A stretch of DNA of 64,000 bases from an uncultured Deferribacteraceae bacterium (GTDB taxonomy: Bacteria; Chrysiogenota; Deferribacteres; Deferribacterales; Mucispirillaceae). Positions within the stretch are counted from its first letter, which is position 1. Each line of letters opens with the position of its first letter. Where the stretch lies: the NCBI GenBank assembly GCA_947041165.1, contig CAMRCY010000001.1, positions 38,892 through 102,891 of the forward strand. Reading direction: 5' to 3'. Below, piece by piece: positions 16,577 to 24,912 of the stretch. Position numbers and translations under genes: made by a program. The notes beneath the pieces were generated by a model. That model had not been told where the DNA came from, made no database searches, and saw nothing but the letters and a program-made list of their open reading frames with translations.

Positions 16577-19500
16577 TGTCATTCACTGAAGAAAACTACG
16601 AAAACGCTATAATTCAGCTATTCACGTCTATCGGATACACGCATATTTACGCACCTGATATTAACCGTGATTATCACTCGCCGATATATACTGACATGCT
16701 CAAAATTAGTCTCACGAAGCTCAACCCTAATATTCCAACAGACGGAATTGATGATGCAATCTATAAACTAACAAATTTTGAAACCGCACCTCTGATTCAA
16801 AAAAATCAACTCTTTATGCAATATATACAAAACGGGATAAATGTTAAATTTTGCATAGACGGACAAGACAGAACTGAACTAGTTTATCTAATAGATTACA
16901 ATAACATCAACAATAACTCCTTTCACGTTATTAATCAGTGGACAGTTATTGAAAATAGTGAGAAACGTCCTGACATCATTCTATTTATCAACGGATTGCC
17001 ACTTGTAGTTATTGAACTTAAATCTCCATCAAGAGAAGAAACTAATGCTAGTGAAGCTTATAGACAAATTAAAAACAATATGAAAGAAATACCCGTACTT
17101 TTTATCTATAACATCGCCTGTGTCATGAGCGATCAACTAACTAATAAAATCGGAACTTTAACTTCTGATGAAAATAGATATATGGAATGGAAAACTAAAG
17201 ACGGAAAATATGAAAATAATAAACACGCGCAATTTGATACTTTCTTTGAAGGGTTATTTATTAAAGATAGATTCTTAGATATTATTAAAAATTTCTGCTG
17301 TTACGCAAGTAATGGAACTAATCAAAATAAAATCCTTGCTGGATATCATCAATATTTCGCCGTAAAAAAAGCAGTCGATAGCACCGTGCATGCTGTTGAT
17401 AACGATCAGAAAGGTGGCGTGTTTTGGCATACTCAAGGAAGTGGAAAATCGCTATCTATGGTGTTCTATGCGCATCTATTACAAGAGGCGTTAAACAGTC
17501 CAACTATAATCGTACTAACTGATAGAAACGATCTTGATAATCAACTTTATCTACAGTTCTCTAAATGTAAAGATTTTCTACGTCAAGATCCGCAACAAGC
17601 TGAAAATAGAGAGGGTTTAAAAAAACTTTTAAATAACCGTATTGCTAACGGAATAATTTTTACTACTATGCAAAAATTTGAAGAGTCTGATGAGCCTTTA
17701 TCTACTCGTAAAAATATAGTAGTGATTTCTGATGAAGCTCACCGTGGACAGTATGGACTTAAAGAAGAGGTAGGCAAAGACGGAAAAATTAAAATCGGGT
17801 TCGCAAGAATTATTAGAAACAGTCTACCTAATGCTACATACATCGGCTTTACTGGAACTCCTATTTCTATGAATGATCGAAGCACCCGTGAAGTGTTCGG
17901 AGATTATATAGATATTTACGATATGACTCAAGCGGTGGAAGACGGTGCAACTAGACCTGTGTATTATGAAAGCCGTGTGATTAATCTAAAACTTGATACG
18001 GGTACGATGGATAAAATCGATCAACAGTACGATGAGTTCGCTCAAACAACTGATGATTATACTATTGAAAAAAGTAAGAAAGAACTGTCAAAAATGGACG
18101 CTCTACTTGGGGCTGAACAAACGATCAACTCGCTTGTTGATGATATCCTGTTGCACTATGAAAACAACCGTCAAAATCTGCTCACTGGTAAAGCTATTAT
18201 TGTTGCGTACTCTCGTCCTATCGCTATGAAAATTTATGAACGCATACTCGAACTTAGACCTGCATGGGATAAAAAAGTTAATGTAGTTATGACATCTGCT
18301 AACGGCGATCCTGAAGAGTGGAGAGAGATAATAGGTAACAACACTCACAAAGAAAAGTTAGCAAATAAATTTAAAGATAACGACGATGATATGAAAATAG
18401 CTATCGTTGTTGATATGTGGCTCACTGGGTTTGATGTGCCATCATTATCGACTATGTATATTTATAAACCGATGGCTGGACACACTCTTATGCAAGCGAT
18501 CGCAAGAGTTAATAGAGTGTTTGAAGATAAAGAGGGTGGACTTATTGTTGACTATATAGGTATAGCATCAGCACTAAATCAAGCGATGAGCGATTACACG
18601 AATAGAGATAAGTCGAACTACGGTAATACTGATATCAAAGAGGAGGCATATCCTAAATTTTTAGAAAAATTATCGGTGTGTCGTGAAATCTTTCATTCAC
18701 TTAATTACAATAATTTTATTGAAGCGACAGATATTGAACGTGCAAAAATTATTACCGATGCTTTAAACTTTATAACTGATATATCGCAAGAGGAAAATAA
18801 AAAAACATTTATAAAAGAAGCGTTACTGCTTAAACAAGCGTTATCACTTTGTTCTAGTATAGTTGATAGAGATAAACGTGTTGAAGCTGCATTCTTTGAA
18901 GCAGTACGCACGCTTGTTGTACGGTTATCTAATGAGGGTGGAAACGGTAAAGCTTTCTCTCTAAAAGATATCAATGAGAGTATCAACAATCTTTTAAAAC
19001 AATCTATCAAAAGCGATGGAGTGATTAATCTTTTCACTGAGATTGATAAAGAATTTTCGCTTTTTGATCCGATATATTTAGATCAACTATCTAAAATTGA
19101 ACATAAAAATATAGCGGTTGAACTCCTCAAAAAATTAGTAGCAGAAAAGGTAAAGCTATATAGCAAAACTAACCTCGTAAAATCTGAAAAGTTCTCTGAT
19201 AAAATGCAACGGATTTTAATTAGTTATCACAACGGAATGCTAACGAACGAACAAGTAATTGATAAGTTGATCCGTATGGCAGAGGAAATGAATACAGAAA
19301 ATGCTATGGGTGATGAGTTGGGATTAACTGGAGATGAGTTAGCTTTTTATGACGCATTAACTAAGCCTGAGGCGATAAAAGATTTTTATGAAAACGAACA
19401 ACTTGTAGTGATAACAAAAAAACTTACTGATATGTTGCGTGATAACCGTACTATAGATTGGGAGAGAAAAGAGAGTGCAAGAGCTGGTATGCGTAAAATG

Positions 19501-19599
19501 ATTAAACGATTATTAAAGAAGTATAAGTACCCACCTGAGGGGATTGATGATGCGATGGATACGATTATAAGACAGTGCGAACTTTGGACAGATAATTAA
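16576..19599 (+). CDS. hsdR: Type I restriction enzyme, restriction/translocase subunit
   Basis: 1007 residues. The N-terminal nuclease domain shows the PD-(D/E)xK residues D133 and E147-x-K149 (RPDIILF...VIELK). The motor follows with Walker A GSGKS (288-292), DEAH box (386-389), the FTGTP motif (TYIGFTGTPI), and helicase motifs V/VI in DMWLTGFDVP and QAIARVNR. The C-terminal helical region should bind HsdM/HsdS. Length is normal and no disruption is seen, so the system looks intact. It cuts unmodified DNA after ATP-driven translocation. Confidence 0.96.
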   Translation: MSFTEENYENAIIQLFTSIGYTHIYAPDINRDYHSPIYTDMLKISLTKLNPNIPTDGIDDAIYKLTNFETAPLIQKNQLFMQYIQNGINVKFCIDGQDRTELVYLIDYNNINNNSFHVINQWTVIENSEKRPDIILFINGLPLVVIELKSPSREETNASEAYRQIKNNMKEIPVLFIYNIACVMSDQLTNKIGTLTSDENRYMEWKTKDGKYENNKHAQFDTFFEGLFIKDRFLDIIKNFCCYASNGTNQNKILAGYHQYFAVKKAVDSTVHAVDNDQKGGVFWHTQGSGKSLSMVFYAHLLQEALNSPTIIVLTDRNDLDNQLYLQFSKCKDFLRQDPQQAENREGLKKLLNNRIANGIIFTTMQKFEESDEPLSTRKNIVVISDEAHRGQYGLKEEVGKDGKIKIGFARIIRNSLPNATYIGFTGTPISMNDRSTREVFGDYIDIYDMTQAVEDGATRPVYYESRVINLKLDTGTMDKIDQQYDEFAQTTDDYTIEKSKKELSKMDALLGAEQTINSLVDDILLHYENNRQNLLTGKAIIVAYSRPIAMKIYERILELRPAWDKKVNVVMTSANGDPEEWREIIGNNTHKEKLANKFKDNDDDMKIAIVVDMWLTGFDVPSLSTMYIYKPMAGHTLMQAIARVNRVFEDKEGGLIVDYIGIASALNQAMSDYTNRDKSNYGNTDIKEEAYPKFLEKLSVCREIFHSLNYNNFIEATDIERAKIITDALNFITDISQEENKKTFIKEALLLKQALSLCSSIVDRDKRVEAAFFEAVRTLVVRLSNEGGNGKAFSLKDINESINNLLKQSIKSDGVINLFTEIDKEFSLFDPIYLDQLSKIEHKNIAVELLKKLVAEKVKLYSKTNLVKSEKFSDKMQRILISYHNGMLTNEQVIDKLIRMAEEMNTENAMGDELGLTGDELAFYDALTKPEAIKDFYENEQLVVITKKLTDMLRDNRTIDWERKESARAGMRKMIKRLLKKYKYPPEGIDDAMDTIIRQCELWTDN

Positions 19600-19721
19600 A
19601 ATTCAACTATATTAATTTATAAAAATATATTTGATTTATTCTCGATTGATTTAAATAGAATTGAAACTATATGATGAGAGGGGTGGTTGTTAATTGATAG
19701 GTTTGTATGTATAAACAGAAG

Positions 19722-19743
19722 GCGTAAGATTAACCACTTACGC
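19722..19743 (+). terminator. Hairpin downstream of hsdR
   Basis: GCGTAAG, an 8-base loop and CTTACGC form a perfect 7-bp stem followed by TTTATTAT. The T-tract is weak, so it is a probable but not strong terminator of the hsd operon, 120 bp past the hsdR stop. Confidence 0.5.
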
Positions 19744-19991
19744 TTTATTATCTGTACTTATTTAGATTGTTTTAACTTATCCATTTTGCAGAGTCTGATT
19801 ATTTATTAAGCAACTTTATCTAACTTGTTAACAATACTGATTTTTTGAGGTTTATTAATTGTGAATACTTATATCTAGCTAACGCTCAATATTGAGAGTA
19901 GTGCGAGTTTGTACGTTTTAATATTTTCTATTGTCATGGCAGATAGATGAGATATATAACAATTTTTATTATATATATAAATGCTAAAGTT

Positions 19992-20062
19992 TTTTAGAGT
20001 ATTGACAAATCGGTGATCATATATAATTATAGTGAGCGACCCTATCTGAAACATAAAGTTTA
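19992..20062. repeat. 71-bp direct repeat, right copy (tRNA-Leu promoter-like)
   Basis: One mismatch relative to 11157-11227. Unlike the left copy, similarity to the real tRNA-Leu locus continues beyond it on both sides: AAATGCT...AAAG upstream, and a leader block downstream that runs into a decayed tRNA start. This copy is therefore part of a longer duplication of the tRNA-Leu locus. Confidence 0.9.
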
Positions 20063-20099
20063 AATGTATAGATTTTAGATATTGATGTCCGTTAGACTT

Positions 20100-20215
20100 C
20101 AGTATATCTGATATTTATTTTACGCTAAGAACTAGGTTTCGATAGTAAACGCACAAACATAAACACGCACAAAAACACTTGCCAAAGTGGTAAGCTCTTG
20201 TGGGCTCAAAATTCA
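20100..20215 (+). pseudogene. Decayed duplicate of the tRNA-Leu leader and 5' half
   Basis: From about 20100 the sequence tracks the leader of the intact tRNA-Leu locus (about 40945-41019): ATCTGATATTT, CTAAGAACTAGGTTT and AACATAAACACGCACAAAAA are shared. The tRNA start GCC.AAGTGG follows at 20181. The remainder has lost the D-loop region, keeps GGCTCAAAAT of the anticodon arm, and lacks the 3' half. It cannot fold as a tRNA. Confidence 0.8.
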
Positions 20216-20578
20216 GTGTATGTAAAAAGTCATTCAATTCAAAATCATTTTCAACAAACATTTAAAACCCCTCCATAAGCGTATTTCATGAATATATTAC
20301 TCATATCGGCAGATAATTTCAATTGATTAGTTATAATGAAGTTAAAATCAAAACTTATTTTTATATTTATCCTTCAAGATTATATTCTAGGTTGTCATGT
20401 TTTGACACATATCTACAGTATCTCTAGTAGTCATTTCTAGTGGCTTTCATTTTGATTGGAATTGCACAATAGGGTCATTAAAATTTCACCAAAAAATAAT
20501 TTGAATAGTTGTTTTTTTAGAGAGATATTCAAAAAAAAAGCGAAAAAAAATGATATTTTTAACAATAAGTTTAGGCGT

Positions 20579-20618
20579 GACTAAACTTTTACTTGACAAT
20601 TCGTATTAAAATAGTTTA
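20579..20618 (+). promoter_or_regulatory. Promoter-proximal element of the lipoprotein gene, shared with the receptor operon
   Basis: ACTAAACTTTTA, CTTGACAA, then TTAAAAT in fixed order. The same block occurs at 24751-24790 before the TonB-dependent receptor, with one extra A. TTGACA is a consensus -35 but the -10 is ambiguous (TTAATT with a 17-bp spacer). It lies about 80-115 bp before the lipoprotein ATG. Confidence 0.6.
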
Positions 20619-20695
20619 ATTTCAGTTTAATACATTTATGAATAGTTAGATTATCATAATAATGAGTATTTTATAAAGATTAGGGAGTTTATAAT

Positions 20696-23600
20696 ATGAA
20701 AAAGTTGTCTACGGCATTAGTTTTGATGTTATCGATGTTTATTATTTCATGTGGAGATGATAAAAAGAGTGATGGGGATGATCAAGCAGTTGGTTTAAAG
20801 CTAAAGGGTGTGGTTGTTGATCCATATATAAGAGATAGTCGAGTATCTCTTATCAAAAAAGGTGAGACGGTTACAGCGAGGGTTTGTGGATCAAGTGGAA
20901 ACTTGCCTTGTGAGGGTTGGAGTAATGAGATTGGTGAGTGGCAGATATCTATTAATATTGGTATGAATTTAGATGATTTTTATTTAAATGCGATAGGTGG
21001 GATAGATACAAAGTACGGCATAGCGTTTGACAATATTCCGTTACGCAGATCAAAGTTTGCGTTGAATAATAAGATTGTTATCTCTCCTATAACTACAGTT
21101 TTACATGATTATAGCAGTGATACTAATGATAGTGCAAAAGCTGAAAGCACTGTTAAGAAAGCTTTAGGGCTTGATGATAGTATAGATCTATATGCAGATC
21201 CTATGGATAATATATCGTTACTTAAAGAGTCTTATATGATTGTAAAGACTGCAATATTATTAAATGAAAAAGGTGGTAGTAATTCTATTGATGTTATTGC
21301 AACAAATATAGGCAGTAATGAGAATATATTTAGTAATGACACATATTTAGAGGCTATACTTGTGGGTGCTGATAATGCAACTTCAAGGGCAGAGATTAAA
21401 GCTTCTAAAGTGAGCTTAGATGCAACAATAGGAGAGATTAATGATGTTGTCGCAAAAATTGCAAAAACAGAGAAACTTGTATATTTCAAAGAGGCGATAG
21501 TAAACGGATTGCAAAATTATCCAACTGATCCTACTGCTGATTTTGCAACAAATGTTGAGCAGTTATACGATAGAGTAGAGATTGTTATGGAGAGTGATCT
21601 ATCGGTTATTCAAACGAATATTAATCAGATTGTACGACTTCTTAAAGCAACTCAAGAAACTGATGAGCTAGATGATTACGTTAATTTTAATGTAACTGAA
21701 AGTGAGTTTCAAGGAAAGTTAGCTACATATGTTCCAGATACTTTAAAAGCAAGATTAGTGAGTGTATCAAATGATAGCGTGATATCTGTAGATATCCCTT
21801 ACTTTGAAGTTTTGGGTGATGATAATGCTAAACGTAGCAGTTATTACTTTAATTCAACGGCTGATAATACTTATAAAGCAAGACAGTTAATTTCTAAAGT
21901 GAATAGCGATGCGATTAACGATACTATTTATACGCAAGTAATAATTGCGAATACTAAATATGGTTTACATGAAAAAGCAGCAAATTTTGCTAATGTATAT
22001 ATAATCGACTCTCTAAAGAGAGCAGAAGCTTATAGAATAATTGGAAGTTATTCTTTAAATTATGATAAAGCAAAAGCTATAGAGTATTTAGATGAGAGTA
22101 AAAGGTTGTTAGATGCGATATATAAAGTTACCCCTCCACCGTCAGGCAATACTGTAGCTACGATAGCGGGTGCTTATCAAGTATTATCTACTCAGTATAA
22201 TCGTGCAGGAGCAATAGATAAAGGAACAAATGTAAGAAACTTTCTATTTGATGAGCTGTTAGAGAGTTTAAGTGCTATAACATCTCCAAAGAAACAGGTG
22301 GTAATCGGGAGGCTAATATCTTCAATGGCTAATGCAAATAGAGAAGGAGCTATCTATGAGCTTATTACAGGTAAAGAGTATGAAGCAGCAGATGTGATGA
22401 TGCAAGAGTATAAAAATCTTGTAGATCAGTATCCAGCAGGCACAAAGGAAGGTAGTAAATACTCTATACCTATACTGTATTCTCAATTTCTTATGGATGC
22501 ATATTATACTATTGCACAAGAAAAAAACTCAGATGGTGCAAGTGATGCTGATGTTGCTAAATATAAAACCTTAATAGAAACAGCTTTTACTGACGCTGAT
22601 AAATTAAAAAAGATAGATGCAGCAGCTGGAGGTACGCAGTGGGAAGGTTATTATAGCAAGATGGCTGAATCAGTTGCATGGGCTAAAGGAGTGCAATACG
22701 TTGACACGAATATCATTAACGTGATGTCTATTCAGAACAACAAAACTAAAGCATACGGTAATTATCTCAAATTATTAGCTAAGGAGCAAGGGTTTAACGC
22801 AGCTAAATCATATTATGAAACTAAAGCTCCAATAGGTGATGATTTTGCTATGCTTGATAGTTATGTTGATACTTTTCTGTCTTTGGATACAGATACAGAA
22901 AATGCGTTGGCTTATATAGTTACACAACTTGATAATGCAGTAATATATTTTAACAAACAAGAGGTTAAACCACTTAAACTTGGAGAACTGATAACAGTTA
23001 ATACTAATATTGTTAGTCAAAGATATCAACATGAGGGGTATTTAAAAGTTGCAGAGAGATATAGAGTGCTTAATAAAATACTCGAGGCAAAAGCTGTATT
23101 GGTAAAAGCTATGGCTTATGTAGATACAGCAGATAATTCATTTTTGAAATCAAAAGCTTATGCAGCGATCGGAAAGATGTATCTTGATCTTGGAGATAAA
23201 GAGAGTGCTGAAACTGTATTTGATAAAGCAGCAGGTGTTGCTCTACCAGCAGGCGATAAAAAGATTGAGGCTGACTTCTATTTCGGTTTAGCACACGATG
23301 AGTTTCGTATGAATAATGTAGATAAAACTGAAAAAATGAGTGAATATCTACAAAAAGCAACTGAGGCTACAGAATTAATGCCTAAAAGTACAGATAATGA
23401 TAAGAAAGCTAGAGTTGGTAGTTTAAACTATATAGCGATAGAGTATGCAAATATTCCAGACATAACTAAAGCAGATACAACTTTACAACTTGCTATAAAA
23501 GAGGCTCAAACTATTAATGCTGCTTCACAAAAGAAAAGTGCTTTAATTGGTGTAATGGGTAAATATGTAGCTATAGGTTTAGTAGATAAAGCAGGCACTC

Positions 23601-23866
23601 TTGCAAATGATAATACCATTATGACAACAGAAGCAGATAAGTATTCTGCGTTAGAGTCGATAGCAGAAGCTGTTGTATTAATTGATGTGTTTAAGGGTAC
23701 GGATATCGCAATTTCAGATATGGATAAAGACGGTAAACCAGATTTCTTTGCACCATGGGCAACAGAGGCACAGATAACAGCTTCAGGATTAACGCTTGAT
23801 GATGATATTGACGGCGACGGCGTTTTAGATAGTACCGATTTAAGACCGTTTTTTAAAGATAATTAA
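20696..23866 (+). CDS. Large lipoprotein with helical repeats and a C-terminal Asp-rich calcium-type motif
   Basis: 1056 residues. The signal peptide MKKLSTALVLMLSMFIISCG ends in a clear lipobox (IISC), so it is lipidated and exported. The body is mostly helical with TPR-like pairs (for example the segment around YRVLNKILEAKAVLVKAM and AAIGKMYLDLGDKESAETVF). The C-terminus has DMDKDGKPDFF and DDIDGDGVLDSTDLRPF, Asp-rich loops like thrombospondin type 3/EF-hand calcium sites. The function is not recognisable. The element it shares with the downstream receptor operon suggests co-regulation and possibly a surface capture or scaffold role. It is monocistronic, with a hairpin following. Confidence 0.85.
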   Translation: MKKLSTALVLMLSMFIISCGDDKKSDGDDQAVGLKLKGVVVDPYIRDSRVSLIKKGETVTARVCGSSGNLPCEGWSNEIGEWQISINIGMNLDDFYLNAIGGIDTKYGIAFDNIPLRRSKFALNNKIVISPITTVLHDYSSDTNDSAKAESTVKKALGLDDSIDLYADPMDNISLLKESYMIVKTAILLNEKGGSNSIDVIATNIGSNENIFSNDTYLEAILVGADNATSRAEIKASKVSLDATIGEINDVVAKIAKTEKLVYFKEAIVNGLQNYPTDPTADFATNVEQLYDRVEIVMESDLSVIQTNINQIVRLLKATQETDELDDYVNFNVTESEFQGKLATYVPDTLKARLVSVSNDSVISVDIPYFEVLGDDNAKRSSYYFNSTADNTYKARQLISKVNSDAINDTIYTQVIIANTKYGLHEKAANFANVYIIDSLKRAEAYRIIGSYSLNYDKAKAIEYLDESKRLLDAIYKVTPPPSGNTVATIAGAYQVLSTQYNRAGAIDKGTNVRNFLFDELLESLSAITSPKKQVVIGRLISSMANANREGAIYELITGKEYEAADVMMQEYKNLVDQYPAGTKEGSKYSIPILYSQFLMDAYYTIAQEKNSDGASDADVAKYKTLIETAFTDADKLKKIDAAAGGTQWEGYYSKMAESVAWAKGVQYVDTNIINVMSIQNNKTKAYGNYLKLLAKEQGFNAAKSYYETKAPIGDDFAMLDSYVDTFLSLDTDTENALAYIVTQLDNAVIYFNKQEVKPLKLGELITVNTNIVSQRYQHEGYLKVAERYRVLNKILEAKAVLVKAMAYVDTADNSFLKSKAYAAIGKMYLDLGDKESAETVFDKAAGVALPAGDKKIEADFYFGLAHDEFRMNNVDKTEKMSEYLQKATEATELMPKSTDNDKKARVGSLNYIAIEYANIPDITKADTTLQLAIKEAQTINAASQKKSALIGVMGKYVAIGLVDKAGTLANDNTIMTTEADKYSALESIAEAVVLIDVFKGTDIAISDMDKDGKPDFFAPWATEAQITASGLTLDDDIDGDGVLDSTDLRPFFKDN

Positions 23867-23901
23867 AAAGTAGTTTAGAAAGAATTGATAGAGTAACGAT
23901 A

Positions 23902-23940
23902 ATACTACTGTATATATTGTAACGGTATATGCAGTAGTAT
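23902..23940. terminator. Hairpin after the large lipoprotein gene
   Basis: ATACTACTG and CAGTAGTAT form a 9-bp stem that can extend by about five A-T pairs around a short loop. No strong T-run follows (ATAGATTT), so termination is plausible but not certain. Confidence 0.45.
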
Positions 23941-24072
23941 ATAGATTTAATTGATATTTTTGTATATGGAGTAAATATTTATACTCATTGAGATAGTGGT
24001 AGTTGCTATATATAAAGTAAGGAGGGTATAGGTTTAAAAATAGTAACTACTATATATAAAAAGGAGGATATT

Positions 24073-24286
24073 ATGGATAATAATTCAAAAAAGATTGTAG
24101 ATGCAGATGGAAAAGAGTTAGTAGTTGACAAGTTGCGTTGCACTAGTTGTGGAGCTTGTATTGAAGTTTGTGGCACAAATGCGATATATATGAAAGCACA
24201 CTAGACTAGATAGTGACGCCTGTACAGTGTGTGGTGATTGTGCAGAAGAGTGCCCATCAGATGCTCTTACTATAGAGAAAGAGTAG
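24073..24286 (+). pseudogene. 2[4Fe-4S] ferredoxin gene broken by a single-base frameshift
   Basis: A perfect AAGGAGG (24061-24067) precedes ATG 24073. The first frame encodes a ferredoxin N-terminus with CTSCGACIEVC and stops at TAG 24202. In the next frame, from about 24194, the protein continues as KHTRLDSDACTVCGDCAEECP to a TAG at 24284. Removing one A from the AAA at 24193-24195 would join both halves into a normal ~70-residue 2[4Fe-4S] ferredoxin. Either this is a recent inactivation, a frameshifting site, or a sequencing error. Just upstream, at 24006-24035, a second CTATATATAAA...AAGGAGG block resembles the region around this ribosome binding site but leads to no gene. Confidence 0.8.
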
Positions 24287-24522
24287 ATAGTAGTATTATA
24301 AAACTTGATTAGAAGTTCTATGAAACAAGGGTTATCTGTATCATAATTCATAGAAAGGTATACTCTCTTCAAGATTTAGAGGAGTAGTAATAGATTTAGT
24401 TTCACTAAGATTAATAGTATTGATAAAGTAGCTAATAATTTTACTATTAATCATAAATATAGACGTTAAAGTACGATTTTTTGTTGTATAACTTAGGATT
24501 TAAGATTTTCATAGAATAAAGT

Positions 24523-24549
24523 TGATAAGAATTAGCTAATTTCTTATCA
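24523..24549. promoter_or_regulatory. 27-bp palindrome
   Basis: TGATAAGAA and TTCTTATCA form nine-base arms around the inner palindrome TTAGCTAA. It lies just before a terminator and about 250 bp upstream of the receptor operon. It could be an operator or part of a composite terminator. Confidence 0.4.
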
Positions 24550-24583
24550 GTGATTCTCCCCTTCTTAATTTCTATTATTTCTT

Positions 24584-24624
24584 GGTAGGTAGGGAGATTT
24601 CATACTCTCTACCTACTTTTTTTT
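24584..24624 (+). terminator. Strong rho-independent terminator
   Basis: GTAGGTAGGGAGA pairs with TCTCTACCTAC (one bulged G), followed by eight T. It insulates the receptor operon from upstream transcription, including that of the ferredoxin remnant. Confidence 0.85.
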
Positions 24625-24750
24625 ACTTAATTTTATCTATAGTAATGCTGTAATAATACCGTGATAATACCATAGTAATGCCCATAATAATGACATAATT
24701 GTGTCAATAAATAACCAAAAAAACAGCAAAAAGCAGTAAAGATTAGCTTC

Positions 24751-24790
24751 AACTAAACTTTTAACTTGACAAAACCTGTTAAAATGCTTA
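24751..24790 (+). promoter_or_regulatory. Promoter-proximal element of the receptor operon
   Basis: Carries ACTAAACTTTTAACTTGACA, then TTAAAAT, matching 20579-20618. It is followed by AGGCTTAACTAAA (24790-24802), a 13-mer that recurs at 49984-49996. It sits between the strong terminator and the receptor start, where the operon promoter must be. Confidence 0.6.
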
Positions 24791-24912
24791 GGCTTAACTA
24801 AAGTATTTATACAAATATGAATATAAATATAGATTTAGAGTATTTTTCTTCTAAATCATTCAATAATTTGTATATTTTACGTTTTTATTATGGGTTATGG
24901 TGTAATTTATCT

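Larger units (their letters stand above)
19600..20695. other. 1.1-kb gene-free region at the right edge of the island
   Basis: Contains a hairpin after hsdR, the right 71-bp direct repeat, a decayed tRNA-Leu segment and, at its end, the promoter-proximal element of the large lipoprotein gene. The rest is AT-rich with no open frame worth calling. Confidence 0.6.
24287..24816. other. 530-bp regulatory gap before the receptor operon
   Basis: No gene supported. It contains a palindrome at 24523-24549, a strong terminator at 24584-24624, and the shared promoter-proximal element at 24751-24790. Confidence 0.6.

Noticed and set aside
24118..24372. Minus-strand 84-codon frame over the ferredoxin remnant
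   Set aside because: The plus strand carries two clear 4Fe-4S motifs and a perfect ribosome binding site; the antisense frame has no support.
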